DNA of 9,091 bases from Lachnospiraceae bacterium UBA3287 (GCA_002362155.1 DETN01000175.1:1-9091), one strand, 5' to 3'. Counted from the stretch's first letter, positions 1 to 7,184 are shown. Notes: a model not told the origin generated them from the letters alone. A program made the numbers and translations.

Positions 1-74
1 TGATGGAAATATTGGATGCCGGCGGCCTGGTCAAAGCCATGCAGAAGCGCAACGGGATCCTGAAGGAGGACTGA
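1..74 (+). CDS. leuD: 3-isopropylmalate dehydratase small subunit-like protein, C-terminal fragment
   Basis: Only the last 23 codons and the TGA stop (72-74) are inside the window; the gene begins upstream. The visible tail contains EILDAGGLVKAMQKR, matching the 'I-L-x-A-G-G-L-v' ending common in short, archaeal-type LeuD small subunits of the aconitase family. The identification leans strongly on the adjacent large subunit, since these two proteins together form one [4Fe-4S] hydro-lyase. The stop lies one base before the leuC-like start, and the ribosome-binding site of that next gene (AAGGAGGA, 63-70) lies inside this coding tail, so the pair should be translationally coupled. The substrate-specificity loop of the small subunit is not in the window, so the substrate cannot be read here. 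Confidence 0.75.
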   Translation, partial: MEILDAGGLVKAMQKRNGILKED

Positions 75-75
75 C

Positions 76-1329
76 ATGGGAAGCACACTGATCGAAAAAA
101 TCATTCAGCATAATACCGGGATCGAAAAAGTCACCCCCGGCCAGATCGTGACCGTGGACGTGGACAGGGTCATGATCCACGATATTTTCATTCCCTTTGC
201 CGTGGACAAGTTCAGAGAGATGGGCTTTACAAAGATCTGGGACCCCGACAAGGTAGTCCTGATCTATGACCATATGGTCCCTGCCGCCAAGGTGGAGGAC
301 TCCAGGCATTTCCGCATCGGCGACGCTTTTGCGGCGGAGCAGGGCATGACCCATGTCCACAGGACAGACGGCATCTGCCATCAGCTGATGACAGAGATGC
401 GCTACGCAAAGCCCGGCGACATCGTATTCGGCACGGACTCCCATACCACCACCTACGGCAGCGTGGGCTGCTTTTCCACCGGTATCGGCTATACGGAAAT
501 GGCCGGCATCCTGGGGACCGGAAAGCTCTGGATCCGGGTGCCCGAGACAATTAAGGTGGTGATCGAAGGAAAACTCCCGGCCAATGTCATGTCCAAGGAC
601 ATCATTCTCCGGATCCTGGGCGATCTGAGAGCCGACGGAGCCACCTATAAGTCTCTGGAATTCACCGGTTCTGCCGTAGAAGAAATGAGCGTCGCTTCCC
701 GTACCACCATGTCCAACATGGCCGTGGAATGCGGGGCCAAGTGCGGCCTTTTTGCTCCAGACGAGAAGACCTGCGAATATTCCGGCGTCAGGATGGAAGA
801 TGTTTCCTGGCTTTACGGAGATGAAGACGCGGTCTACAGCAGGACCCTGACCTATAAGGCAGAGGATCTGGTCCCTGTCTGTGCCTGCCCTTCCCAGGTG
901 GACAACATTAAAAACATTGCCGAGGTGGAAGGAACGAAGATCGACCAGGTCTTTATCGGTTCCTGCACCAACGGCCGTCTCGAGGACCTTGCCACGGCGG
1001 CAAAGATCCTGGACGGAAAAAAGGTGGCTGTCAGGACCATTATTACGCCTGCCTCCAGGCAGATCTATCTGGATGCGGTGAAGGCCGGATACATGGCCAT
1101 TCTGGCAAAGGCCGGCTGCATCATCACCACCCCCGGCTGCGGCCTCTGCTGCGGCAGATCCGGCGGTATCATGACAGACGGCGAAAGAGTCCTTGCCACC
1201 AACAACCGCAACTTCCTGGGCCGCATGGGCACCAATAAGGTCCAGATCTACCTGGGCTCCCCCGCCAGCGCGGCCACATCTGCCGTAACAGGCAGGATTA
1301 CCATGCCGGAGGACGCGGTCAGACTCTGA
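76..1329 (+). CDS. leuC: 3-isopropylmalate dehydratase large subunit-like protein (aconitase family, short LeuC/HacA/DmdA type)
   Basis: At 417 residues this has the length of the short two-subunit hydro-lyases (archaeal-type LeuC, HacA, DmdA), not the roughly 465-residue enterobacterial LeuC. Likely role: cytoplasmic isomerisation of 2-isopropylmalate to 3-isopropylmalate in leucine synthesis, using a [4Fe-4S] cluster. Visible family motifs are DHMVPA (65-70), FGTDSHTTTYGS (118-129), GSCTNGR (295-301), PGCGLCCG (353-360) and NNRNFLGRMG (376-385). The cluster ligands should be C297, C355 and C358. The last motif is unusual: the common form is C-G-P-C-L-G, here C-G-L-C-C-G, which adds C359. 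The start is fixed by a perfect SD (AAGGAGGA, 63-70) five bases upstream. Alternative substrates, such as 2,3-dimethylmalate or another 2-methylmalate-type acid, cannot be excluded. Family assignment is firm; the exact reaction is less so. Confidence 0.88.
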   Translation: MGSTLIEKIIQHNTGIEKVTPGQIVTVDVDRVMIHDIFIPFAVDKFREMGFTKIWDPDKVVLIYDHMVPAAKVEDSRHFRIGDAFAAEQGMTHVHRTDGICHQLMTEMRYAKPGDIVFGTDSHTTTYGSVGCFSTGIGYTEMAGILGTGKLWIRVPETIKVVIEGKLPANVMSKDIILRILGDLRADGATYKSLEFTGSAVEEMSVASRTTMSNMAVECGAKCGLFAPDEKTCEYSGVRMEDVSWLYGDEDAVYSRTLTYKAEDLVPVCACPSQVDNIKNIAEVEGTKIDQVFIGSCTNGRLEDLATAAKILDGKKVAVRTIITPASRQIYLDAVKAGYMAILAKAGCIITTPGCGLCCGRSGGIMTDGERVLATNNRNFLGRMGTNKVQIYLGSPASAATSAVTGRITMPEDAVRL

Positions 1330-1347
1330 TGTAAGGAAAGAAAAACT

Positions 1348-1950
1348 ATGTATGCATACCTGACAGGCACCGTCGCGGAAGTCACCGCAGACGGAAATGC
1401 GGTCATTGACGTGAACGGGATCGGCTATAACGTCCGGGTCCCGCTGGCGGCGGCAGGACGGCTTTCGGCCTGCGATAAGAATGAGACCGTCAAGGTCTAT
1501 ACCCATACCTATATCCGGGAGGACCAGATGGTCCTGTACGGCTTTCTGTCCAAGGAAGACCTGGAGATGTTCCGCCTTCTGATCACCGTCAGCGGCGTAG
1601 GGCCAAAAGGGGGCCTTGCCCTGCTTTCGGCCTCGTCCACGGAAGATCTGCGTTTTTCCATTGTGACAGGGGACGTGAAGGGCATTACCAGAGCCCCCGG
1701 CATCGGAAAAAGGACGGCGGAAAGACTGATCCTGGAACTCAAGGGAAAGATCGGGGAACTGCCCGCTTCCCTGCCCGGCATAGAGATGCCGGAGGCGCCT
1801 GCCGTCAGTTTCGGCGGACCTGCCGAAGAGGCGGTGGAAGCCCTGACTGCCCTGGGCTATTCCAGAACGGAAGCCATCCACGCCGTAAAGCAGTGCGCGG
1901 ACGCCGGGGATACCCAGGCGATCTTAAAGAGCGCGCTCAAATACCTGTGA
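1348..1950 (+). CDS. ruvA: Holliday junction branch migration complex subunit RuvA
   Basis: A full-length, 200-residue RuvA. It binds four-way DNA junctions as a tetramer and loads the RuvB motor during recombinational repair. The N-terminal OB-fold starts MYAYLTGTV and carries the acidic pin residues E58 and D59 within REDQMVLYGF, matching the pin that separates strands at the crossover. Two helix-hairpin-helix motifs follow: SGVGPKGG (82-89) and APGIGKRTAERL (116-127). A linker at about 137-157 leads to the C-terminal RuvB-binding domain (about 158-200, EEAVEALTALGYSRTEA). AAGGA at 1333-1337 supports the start. The gene begins 18 bases after the leuC-like stop, with no terminator or convincing promoter between, so it is probably in the same transcript. 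ruvB follows 19 bases downstream. Confidence 0.97.
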   Translation: MYAYLTGTVAEVTADGNAVIDVNGIGYNVRVPLAAAGRLSACDKNETVKVYTHTYIREDQMVLYGFLSKEDLEMFRLLITVSGVGPKGGLALLSASSTEDLRFSIVTGDVKGITRAPGIGKRTAERLILELKGKIGELPASLPGIEMPEAPAVSFGGPAEEAVEALTALGYSRTEAIHAVKQCADAGDTQAILKSALKYL

Positions 1951-1969
1951 CCTGAGGAGATACCTATCA

Positions 1970-2977
1970 ATGGGAAGAGTCATTGAGACGACTTTTACGG
2001 AAGAAGACAGAAAAATAGAAGGCTCGCTCCGTCCCAGAAAGATGGACCGCTATATCGGCCAGCAGAAGATCAAGGACAGTCTGAAGATATCCATTCAGGC
2101 GGCAAAGCAGAGGGGAGAGTCCCTGGACCACATCCTCTTCTACGGACCGCCGGGCCTTGGCAAGACCACCCTGTGCGGGATCATTGCCGAGGAGATGGGG
2201 GTAAGCCTCCGGATCACCAGCGGCCCCGCCATCGAAAAGCCGGGGGAAATGGCTGCCATCCTGAACGGCCTCAAGGAAGGTGACATCCTTTTTGTGGATG
2301 AGATCCACCGGCTCAACAAGCAGGTGGAGGAGGTACTCTATCCTGCTATGGAGGATTTTGCCATCGATATCATGATCGGCAAGGGAGCCTCCGCCAAATC
2401 CATCCGCCTGGATCTGCCCCACTTTACCCTGGTGGGAGCCACCACAAGAGCCGGCCTTCTGTCGGCCCCCTTAAGGGACCGCTTCGGCGAAATCCACAGA
2501 CTGCAGTTCTATACGCCCCAGGAGCTGAAGACCATTATCATAAATTCGGCCCAGGTGCTGCAGGTGGAGATCGAAGAAGAGGGCGCTCTGGAAATGGCAA
2601 GGCGCAGCCGGGGAACCCCCAGGCTGGCCAACCGCATCCTGAAGCGGGTCAGAGACTATGCCCAGGTCATGGGAGACGGGGTCATCACCAGCAGGATCGC
2701 CTCCACCGCCCTGGACCTGATGGAAGTGGACAAGATGGGCCTGGACCGGGCGGACAGGAGCTTTCTTCTGACCCTGATCCGCAAGTTCGGCGGCGGTCCA
2801 GCAGGCCTGGATACCCTGGCGGCGTCTATCGGAGAGGATCCTGGCACCATCGAGGATCTGGTGGAGCCCTATCTGCTGCAGAACGGCTTTATCAATCGTA
2901 CGCCCAGAGGAAGGGTGGCCACGGACGCGGCCTATCACCATCTGGGGCTGCAGGCTCCCGAAGACCTGCAGGCATAA
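1970..2977 (+). CDS. ruvB: Holliday junction branch migration DNA helicase RuvB
   Basis: A 335-residue AAA+ ATPase of normal RuvB length. As hexameric rings on either side of RuvA it pumps DNA through the junction. Walker A is GPPGLGKTT (59-67), Walker B is LFVDEIHRL (107-115, with D110 and E111), sensor 1 is ATTR (157-160), the arginine finger is probably R169 in LRDRFG, and sensor 2 lies in RGTPRLANR (214-222). The C-terminal winged-helix DNA-binding domain includes FGGGPAGLDTLA and ends with NRTPRGRVAT (309-318). GAGGAGA (1954-1960) lies nine bases before the ATG. All catalytic motifs are intact. The gene is between ruvA and zapA, and the zapA ribosome-binding site overlaps its stop codon. 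Confidence 0.98.
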   Translation: MGRVIETTFTEEDRKIEGSLRPRKMDRYIGQQKIKDSLKISIQAAKQRGESLDHILFYGPPGLGKTTLCGIIAEEMGVSLRITSGPAIEKPGEMAAILNGLKEGDILFVDEIHRLNKQVEEVLYPAMEDFAIDIMIGKGASAKSIRLDLPHFTLVGATTRAGLLSAPLRDRFGEIHRLQFYTPQELKTIIINSAQVLQVEIEEEGALEMARRSRGTPRLANRILKRVRDYAQVMGDGVITSRIASTALDLMEVDKMGLDRADRSFLLTLIRKFGGGPAGLDTLAASIGEDPGTIEDLVEPYLLQNGFINRTPRGRVATDAAYHHLGLQAPEDLQA

Positions 2978-2989
2978 GGGAGAAAGACT

Positions 2990-3337
2990 ATGGCTTCTAA
3001 GAATGATATAAGGGTCACCATCGGAGGAAAGACTTATACTCTGAGCGGTTATGAGAGCGAAGCCTATCTGAAGGAAGTGGCGGCCTATCTTAACGAGAAG
3101 ATCGCGGAGATCCGCAATGACAAGAGTCTCAACGACCTGCCTTTCGAAATGAGAAATGTCCTTCTGCAGCTGAATATTGCCGACGACTACTTCAAGGCCC
3201 GCGACGAGGTGGCAATGCTGCGGAAACAGGCAGCCGAAACAGAGACTTACTACAGCGATATGAAGCATGACCTGGTGGCTGCCCAGATGAAGCTGGAAAC
3301 AGCCCAGAAGAAACTCAGGGAGCTGACAGACAAATAA
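2990..3337 (+). CDS. zapA: Cell division protein ZapA
   Basis: A 115-residue ZapA-family protein. ZapA binds FtsZ and promotes bundling of filaments in the division ring. The N-terminal part, with IRVTIGGKTYTLSG (7-20) followed by a helix containing YLKEVAAYLNEKI (26-38), is the family's globular head. The C-terminal half from about residue 55 is highly charged and helical with heptad-like spacing, ending QKKLRELTDK, consistent with the coiled coil through which ZapA dimerises and tetramerises. The SD AAGGGAG (2976-2982) overlaps the ruvB stop TAA (2975-2977), indicating translational coupling. An intrinsic terminator begins only six bases after the stop codon, so zapA is probably the last gene of the leu-ruv-zapA transcript. 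Confidence 0.93.
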   Translation: MASKNDIRVTIGGKTYTLSGYESEAYLKEVAAYLNEKIAEIRNDKSLNDLPFEMRNVLLQLNIADDYFKARDEVAMLRKQAAETETYYSDMKHDLVAAQMKLETAQKKLRELTDK

Positions 3338-3342
3338 CTCCG

Positions 3343-3368
3343 GGCGCAGAAATTTCTGCGCCTTTTTT
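3343..3368 (+). terminator. Intrinsic terminator after zapA
   Basis: Positions 3343-3362 form a perfect 20-base palindrome (GGCGCAGAAA paired with TTTCTGCGCC; a small apical loop must open in the A/T centre), followed immediately by six Ts (3363-3368). This is the strongest terminator shape in the window. It lies six bases after the zapA stop and ends 24 bases before the U32 gene, so it either separates two transcripts or allows partial readthrough. Confidence 0.9.
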
Positions 3369-3392
3369 CAATAGGATATAAAGGACAAAGCT

Positions 3393-5612
3393 ATGATGCA
3401 TACAGTGGAACTGCTGGCCCCCGCGGGCAGCAGAGAAGCCTTTCTGGGAGCAGTCAGCGCCGGAGCGGACGCCGTCTATCTGGCGGGACAGAAATTCGGG
3501 GCCAGGGCCTACGCCGGAAATTTCACAGAGGAAGAACTGATCGTAAGCCTCAAAGAGGCCCATCTTCTTGGCAGAAAGATCTATCTGACGGTCAATACCC
3601 TGACAAGAGAGGAAGAGCTTCCCGAGCTTACGGATTTTGTGGCCAGGATGTATGAACAGGGCCTGGACGGAGTCATCGTCCAGGACCTTGGGGTCATTTC
3701 CGCCCTGCGGAAAAGATGCCCGGGCCTCCTTCTCCACGCCTCCACCCAGCTTTCCGTCACGGGAGCCGAGAGCGTAAGGCTGCTTAAGGACCTGGGGGTC
3801 TGCCGGGTGGTGCCGGCCAGAGAGCTGTCTCTTGCGGAGATGAAGCAGCTGAAGGAAGAAGGCGGCATAGAAGTGGAAGCCTTTATCCACGGGGCCATGT
3901 GCTACTGCTATTCCGGCAGATGCCTTATGTCAGGCTTTCTGGGCGGCAGAAGCGGCAACCGGGGACGCTGTGCCGGCACCTGCCGCCTTCCCTACAGGGT
4001 CCTGGATCCGGAAGGAAGGCCTGCGGGCACGGATGCGGGGAAGAAGGAATATTACCCCATCTCCATGAAGGACATGAGCGTTCTGGATATCCTGCCGGAC
4101 CTGATGGATGCCGGCATCGACTCCTTCAAGATCGAGGGCAGAATGAAAAAGCCGGAATACGCCGCCGGCGTCACTTCGGTCTACCGCAGGTACATCGACT
4201 ACTTCTACAAGTGGGACCGGGAGGGTCGGAAAAGCCCCTGGAGAGTAAAAAAGGAAGACAGGGCCTGGCTGACCTCCCTCTATATCCGGACCGAGATCGG
4301 AACGGGATACTACTATCAGGATAAGGGACGGGACATGCTGACCATAGGCCTTCCCGGCTATGCCGGTGCGGACCCGGCCATCCTGGAAGAGGTCAGGAAA
4401 AGGTACCTTTCCGGCCTGCCCAGGCTTGGCATAAAGGGAAGGGCCTTCCTGTATGAAGGCCAGGAGGCGGTCCTGGAAGTCGAATATGACGGGATACGGG
4501 CATCTGCCCGGGGCATTCCTGTCAGTGCCGCCCAGAAAAGACCGGTCACGGAAGCAGAGATCCGGGACCGTCTGTCAAAGACAGGGGATACTCTCTTTGT
4601 TTTTGACAGCCTTCAGGTATCCTGCGGGGACGGGATCTTTATACCCAACGGGGCTCTGAACGCCCTCAGGAGGGAGGCGCTTTCCTCATTGGAGGAGGCC
4701 GTCCTCAGGGAGAGGAGAGGAATCAGGGCAGGAGAAGCCGGTCTGCAGACGGACCCTGCAGAGCAGAAGGGCAAAAAGGGGCTCCCTGCGGCCTGCCCCG
4801 AGGGAATCTATAAAAAGGAAGATGGGATGCCCCTTCCCCTGTATGTATCCGCCGTGACCCAGGCCCAGGCCGATGCGGCCGCGGATACAGGGTGCAGCGT
4901 TCTGATCGCCGACGCCTCTCTGGACATAGAAAGGCCGGAAGGCTTTACGGGAGCCTTTTACAGGGCTCTGCCCTCAGTCTTTCGTGTAAAGGCCCGCAGG
5001 CGCATGGCGGACTTCATGAAGGGCTGCGACGGCCTTATGGTCCGGACCCTGGAGCAGCTGGAATTTATAAGGGAAGCCGGCTTTGAGGGTCAGGTCCTGG
5101 CGGACGCCTCCATTTATCAGTGGAACGGTGAAAGCGCCTCCTGCCTGGACAATCTTGCGGATGCCAGAGTCCTTTCCTGGGAGCTGGACAGACGGGATCT
5201 GAAGAATCTTCTTGACAAAGGCCGCCAGAAGAATATCATGATGGTCTACGGCAGAGTCCCTCTGATGGTCTCCGAAGGCTGCCTGAAGAAGACAGAAAAC
5301 GTCTGCAGCGGCCGGGAGGAAGGCTTCTGGAAGCTGCTGGACAGGAAGAATAAACAATTCCCGTGCAGAACCGTCTGCAGCTTCTGCTATAATGTCATCT
5401 ATAACAGTCTGCCCCTGTCCCTGCATCAGTATCTGCAGGATCCTGCAGTGACCGGATGCGACGCCATGCTTATTTCCCTGACCACAGAGGACGCGGGGGA
5501 GAGCAGGCGGATCCTGAAGGCATTCATGCAGCCGGCAGAGGCGGGAGAGGGAGGAAGTTCCTTCCCTCTGACGGAATACACCAACGGACATTTCAGGAAA
5601 GGCGTTCTGTAG
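3393..5612 (+). CDS. U32 family protein with DUF3656-like region (RlhA/TrhP-related)
   Basis: A 739-residue U32 protein. U32 members were named as peptidases, but E. coli RlhA and TrhP are needed for hydroxylation of a 23S rRNA cytidine and tRNA wobble uridines, so an RNA-modification role is more likely than proteolysis. The N-terminal barrel starts ELLAPAGS and carries the U32 signature AFIHGAMCYCYSGRC (163-177) plus NRGRCAGTCR (189-198). C170, C177, C193 and C197 match the conserved cysteines thought to hold an Fe-S cluster. A DUF3656-like region follows (about 330-445). A linker (about 445-478) leads to a second domain with its own cysteine set (C630, C638, C658, C662, C665) and the ending TNGHFRKGV. 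AAGGA (3381-3385) supports ATG 3393 or the adjacent ATG at 3396. Target RNA unknown. Confidence 0.88.
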   Translation: MMHTVELLAPAGSREAFLGAVSAGADAVYLAGQKFGARAYAGNFTEEELIVSLKEAHLLGRKIYLTVNTLTREEELPELTDFVARMYEQGLDGVIVQDLGVISALRKRCPGLLLHASTQLSVTGAESVRLLKDLGVCRVVPARELSLAEMKQLKEEGGIEVEAFIHGAMCYCYSGRCLMSGFLGGRSGNRGRCAGTCRLPYRVLDPEGRPAGTDAGKKEYYPISMKDMSVLDILPDLMDAGIDSFKIEGRMKKPEYAAGVTSVYRRYIDYFYKWDREGRKSPWRVKKEDRAWLTSLYIRTEIGTGYYYQDKGRDMLTIGLPGYAGADPAILEEVRKRYLSGLPRLGIKGRAFLYEGQEAVLEVEYDGIRASARGIPVSAAQKRPVTEAEIRDRLSKTGDTLFVFDSLQVSCGDGIFIPNGALNALRREALSSLEEAVLRERRGIRAGEAGLQTDPAEQKGKKGLPAACPEGIYKKEDGMPLPLYVSAVTQAQADAAADTGCSVLIADASLDIERPEGFTGAFYRALPSVFRVKARRRMADFMKGCDGLMVRTLEQLEFIREAGFEGQVLADASIYQWNGESASCLDNLADARVLSWELDRRDLKNLLDKGRQKNIMMVYGRVPLMVSEGCLKKTENVCSGREEGFWKLLDRKNKQFPCRTVCSFCYNVIYNSLPLSLHQYLQDPAVTGCDAMLISLTTEDAGESRRILKAFMQPAEAGEGGSSFPLTEYTNGHFRKGVL
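5212..5239 (+). promoter_or_regulatory. Promoter-like site inside the U32 gene
   Basis: TTGACA (5212-5217), a perfect -35 hexamer, is followed after 16 bases by TATCAT (5234-5239), a one-mismatch -10 hexamer. It points toward the SEDS/PBP pair, whose first start codon is about 390 bases downstream. It lies within coding sequence, so it could be coincidental; no expression evidence is available. Confidence 0.3.
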
Positions 5613-5621
5613 AAGCCTTTC
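5597..5621 (+). other. Hairpin spanning the U32 stop codon
   Basis: GAAAGGC (5597-5603) pairs exactly with GCCTTTC (5615-5621). After a single bulged G (5604), the stem continues as TTC (5605-5607) with GAA (5612-5614) around a TGTA loop. The U32 stop codon (5610-5612) is inside the hairpin. A T-run (5632-5637) lies ten bases beyond the stem, too far for a classic terminator. The structure could affect release at the U32 stop, mRNA stability, or initiation at the SD-poor start codon at 5638. Confidence 0.4.
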
Positions 5622-5637
5622 AGGGTAAATATTTTTT

Positions 5638-7152
5638 ATGCAGGCTTACGTAGTATCCTACTCCAAGTACATCATTGCCGCCGCTCTGGCTGTTTATACG
5701 CTGACAGCCTATTTTGCGCTGCCTGTCAGAAGGGGCAGAAACCCCTTCTTCCTTCTTTTCATGCAGAGATTTTCCTGGGCTGTATTTATGGTCAACGCCA
5801 CGCTGACTCTCTGGAAGCTGGGAGGAGAGGATTCCACGATCCTTCTTTCGGGCGCCCTGTGCACCCTGGCCTTTCTGGCCTTTATGCTGCTTTTTCAGAC
5901 TTTTTATGCCAAAGCCCATGTCATGCTCTTCAACAACATCTGCATGATGCTGAGCCTGGGACTGGTCATTATAGCCAGGATCAACTTTGCCAAGGCCCAG
6001 AAGCAGTTCATCATCGCCTGTGCGGGGCTTGTTTTCATCCTGTTCTTTCCGGTCCTTAGAAAGCAGCTGGAATTTTTAAGGCATCTCTGGCCAATCTGCG
6101 CGGCTGCGGGCCTGGCCCTGATCGGAATCGTGCTGCTCAGCGGCCGGTCCGTCAACGGAGCCAACCTGATGCTGACGCTGAAGGGTTTTACCTTCCAGCC
6201 ATCCGAGCTGGTCAAGATCCTTTTCCTCCTCTTCCTGGCAGGAGCTTTTGCCAAAGAAGTTACGGGATTCAAGGTCTTTCTGACCTTTGTCATCGCCATG
6301 GCCCACGTGGGCATTCTGGTCCTGTCCTCAGACCTGGGCTCGGCCATGATCTTCTACGTGGTCTATTTCATGATGCTCTATATCGCCACGGGCCGCTTCC
6401 GCTATCTGACATGGGGCGCTCTTATGGGTGCCGTGGGGGCCGTTGCCTGCTACTTCCTCTTTGCCCATCTCAGGGTCAGAGTGGATATGTGGCTGGATCC
6501 CTGGACCTATATCAATGACGGAGGCTATCAGATCACCCAGGCTCTCTTTGCCATCAGCTTCGGGGGACTCTTCGGAGCCGGCCTTTACCAGGGCATGCCT
6601 TCCAGGATCCCCTTCGTGGAATCGGACTTCATTTTTGCCGCCATCGCGGAGGAAATGGGCCTGGTGACGGCTGTCTGTCTGGTCCTTCTGTGCCTGAACA
6701 TCTTTATCGATATCCTGGTCCTTTCGGAGCAGTATTCCAACCGTTTCTTCAGGATGTTCACCTTTGGCACGGGCGTCATGTATATTTTCCAGACCTTTGT
6801 GACCGTGGCCGGCGAGACCAAGTTCATACCCCTGACCGGCGTGACCCTTCCCCTTGTCAGTTACGGCGGCACCTCGGTCCTGTCCACCCTGATCCTTTTC
6901 GGTATTGTCAGCGCCATCTTTATCCTGCACGGAGAAAGAGAGGAAGCCTTCCGGTTAAGGATGGAAGAGGAAAGGACAGAGGCTCTCCGCAGGGAGAACA
7001 CCAGAAGAAGAGCCCTGCAGGAGGACAGGGATGTGAAAAGGGCTCCCGCGCCAGGCAGAAAAAAGAAAAGGAAAGATTCCGGCTATACCATGGACGACCC
7101 CAGGTTCCAGCCGGGCGCATCGATCTTCGGAGACGACGAAGTCCGTTTCTGA
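5638..7152 (+). CDS. FtsW/RodA/SpoVE (SEDS) family peptidoglycan glycosyltransferase, RodA-like with N-terminal membrane extension
   Basis: A 504-residue multi-pass membrane protein of the SEDS family, which polymerises lipid II into glycan strands with a class B PBP partner. Family marks are GFTFQPSELVKI (183-194), SDLGSAMI (231-238), WLDPW (285-289), VESDFIFAAIAEEMG (327-341) and PLVSYGGTS near the last membrane segment. D330 aligns with the catalytic aspartate of the usual P-x-x-H-T-D-F-I-F motif; here H-T is replaced by E-S. About 95 extra N-terminal residues hold two or three hydrophobic segments before the SEDS core, as in mycobacterial RodA. The C-terminal tail of about 70 residues is charged and basic (RKKKRK). 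An in-frame TAA at 5626-5628 makes 5638 the first usable ATG, although its SD is poor. RodA-like versus FtsW-like function is inferred from the pbpA neighbour. Confidence 0.92.
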   Translation: MQAYVVSYSKYIIAAALAVYTLTAYFALPVRRGRNPFFLLFMQRFSWAVFMVNATLTLWKLGGEDSTILLSGALCTLAFLAFMLLFQTFYAKAHVMLFNNICMMLSLGLVIIARINFAKAQKQFIIACAGLVFILFFPVLRKQLEFLRHLWPICAAAGLALIGIVLLSGRSVNGANLMLTLKGFTFQPSELVKILFLLFLAGAFAKEVTGFKVFLTFVIAMAHVGILVLSSDLGSAMIFYVVYFMMLYIATGRFRYLTWGALMGAVGAVACYFLFAHLRVRVDMWLDPWTYINDGGYQITQALFAISFGGLFGAGLYQGMPSRIPFVESDFIFAAIAEEMGLVTAVCLVLLCLNIFIDILVLSEQYSNRFFRMFTFGTGVMYIFQTFVTVAGETKFIPLTGVTLPLVSYGGTSVLSTLILFGIVSAIFILHGEREEAFRLRMEEERTEALRRENTRRRALQEDRDVKRAPAPGRKKKRKDSGYTMDDPRFQPGASIFGDDEVRF

Positions 7153-7184
7153 GACCTGTAATTTAATAGAAACAAGGAGCACTT

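Noticed and set aside
1406..1431. TTGACG and TATAAC within ruvA, resembling a promoter
   Set aside because: The spacer is only 14 bases, too short for a sigma-A-type promoter, and the site is in early ruvA coding sequence.
31..1881. A 616-codon open frame on the - strand opposite leuC and ruvA
   Set aside because: It is codon-aligned with both + strand genes, which share a frame. It stays open only because those genes lack TTA, CTA and TCA codons over this span. The translation is low-complexity, His/Gly/Asp-rich, without recognisable domains.
1967..3268. Two - strand open frames opposite ruvB and zapA
   Set aside because: Both are in the codon-aligned antisense register of ruvB and zapA, with no domain signal.
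3354..3382. TATAAA (3377-3382) with TTCTGC (3354-3359) as a promoter for the U32 gene
   Set aside because: The -35 match is poor and lies in the terminator stem, and transcription would begin almost at the start codon, leaving out the ribosome-binding site.
3899..4324. A 141-codon + strand frame inside the U32 gene
   Set aside because: Out-of-frame shadow; no SD, composition typical of shifted G+C-rich coding sequence, and the U32 frame is continuous through it.
6690..7166. A 158-codon + strand frame inside the SEDS gene
   Set aside because: Out-of-frame shadow of a clear membrane protein; the translation is rich in Arg, Pro, His and Gly with no SD at its start.
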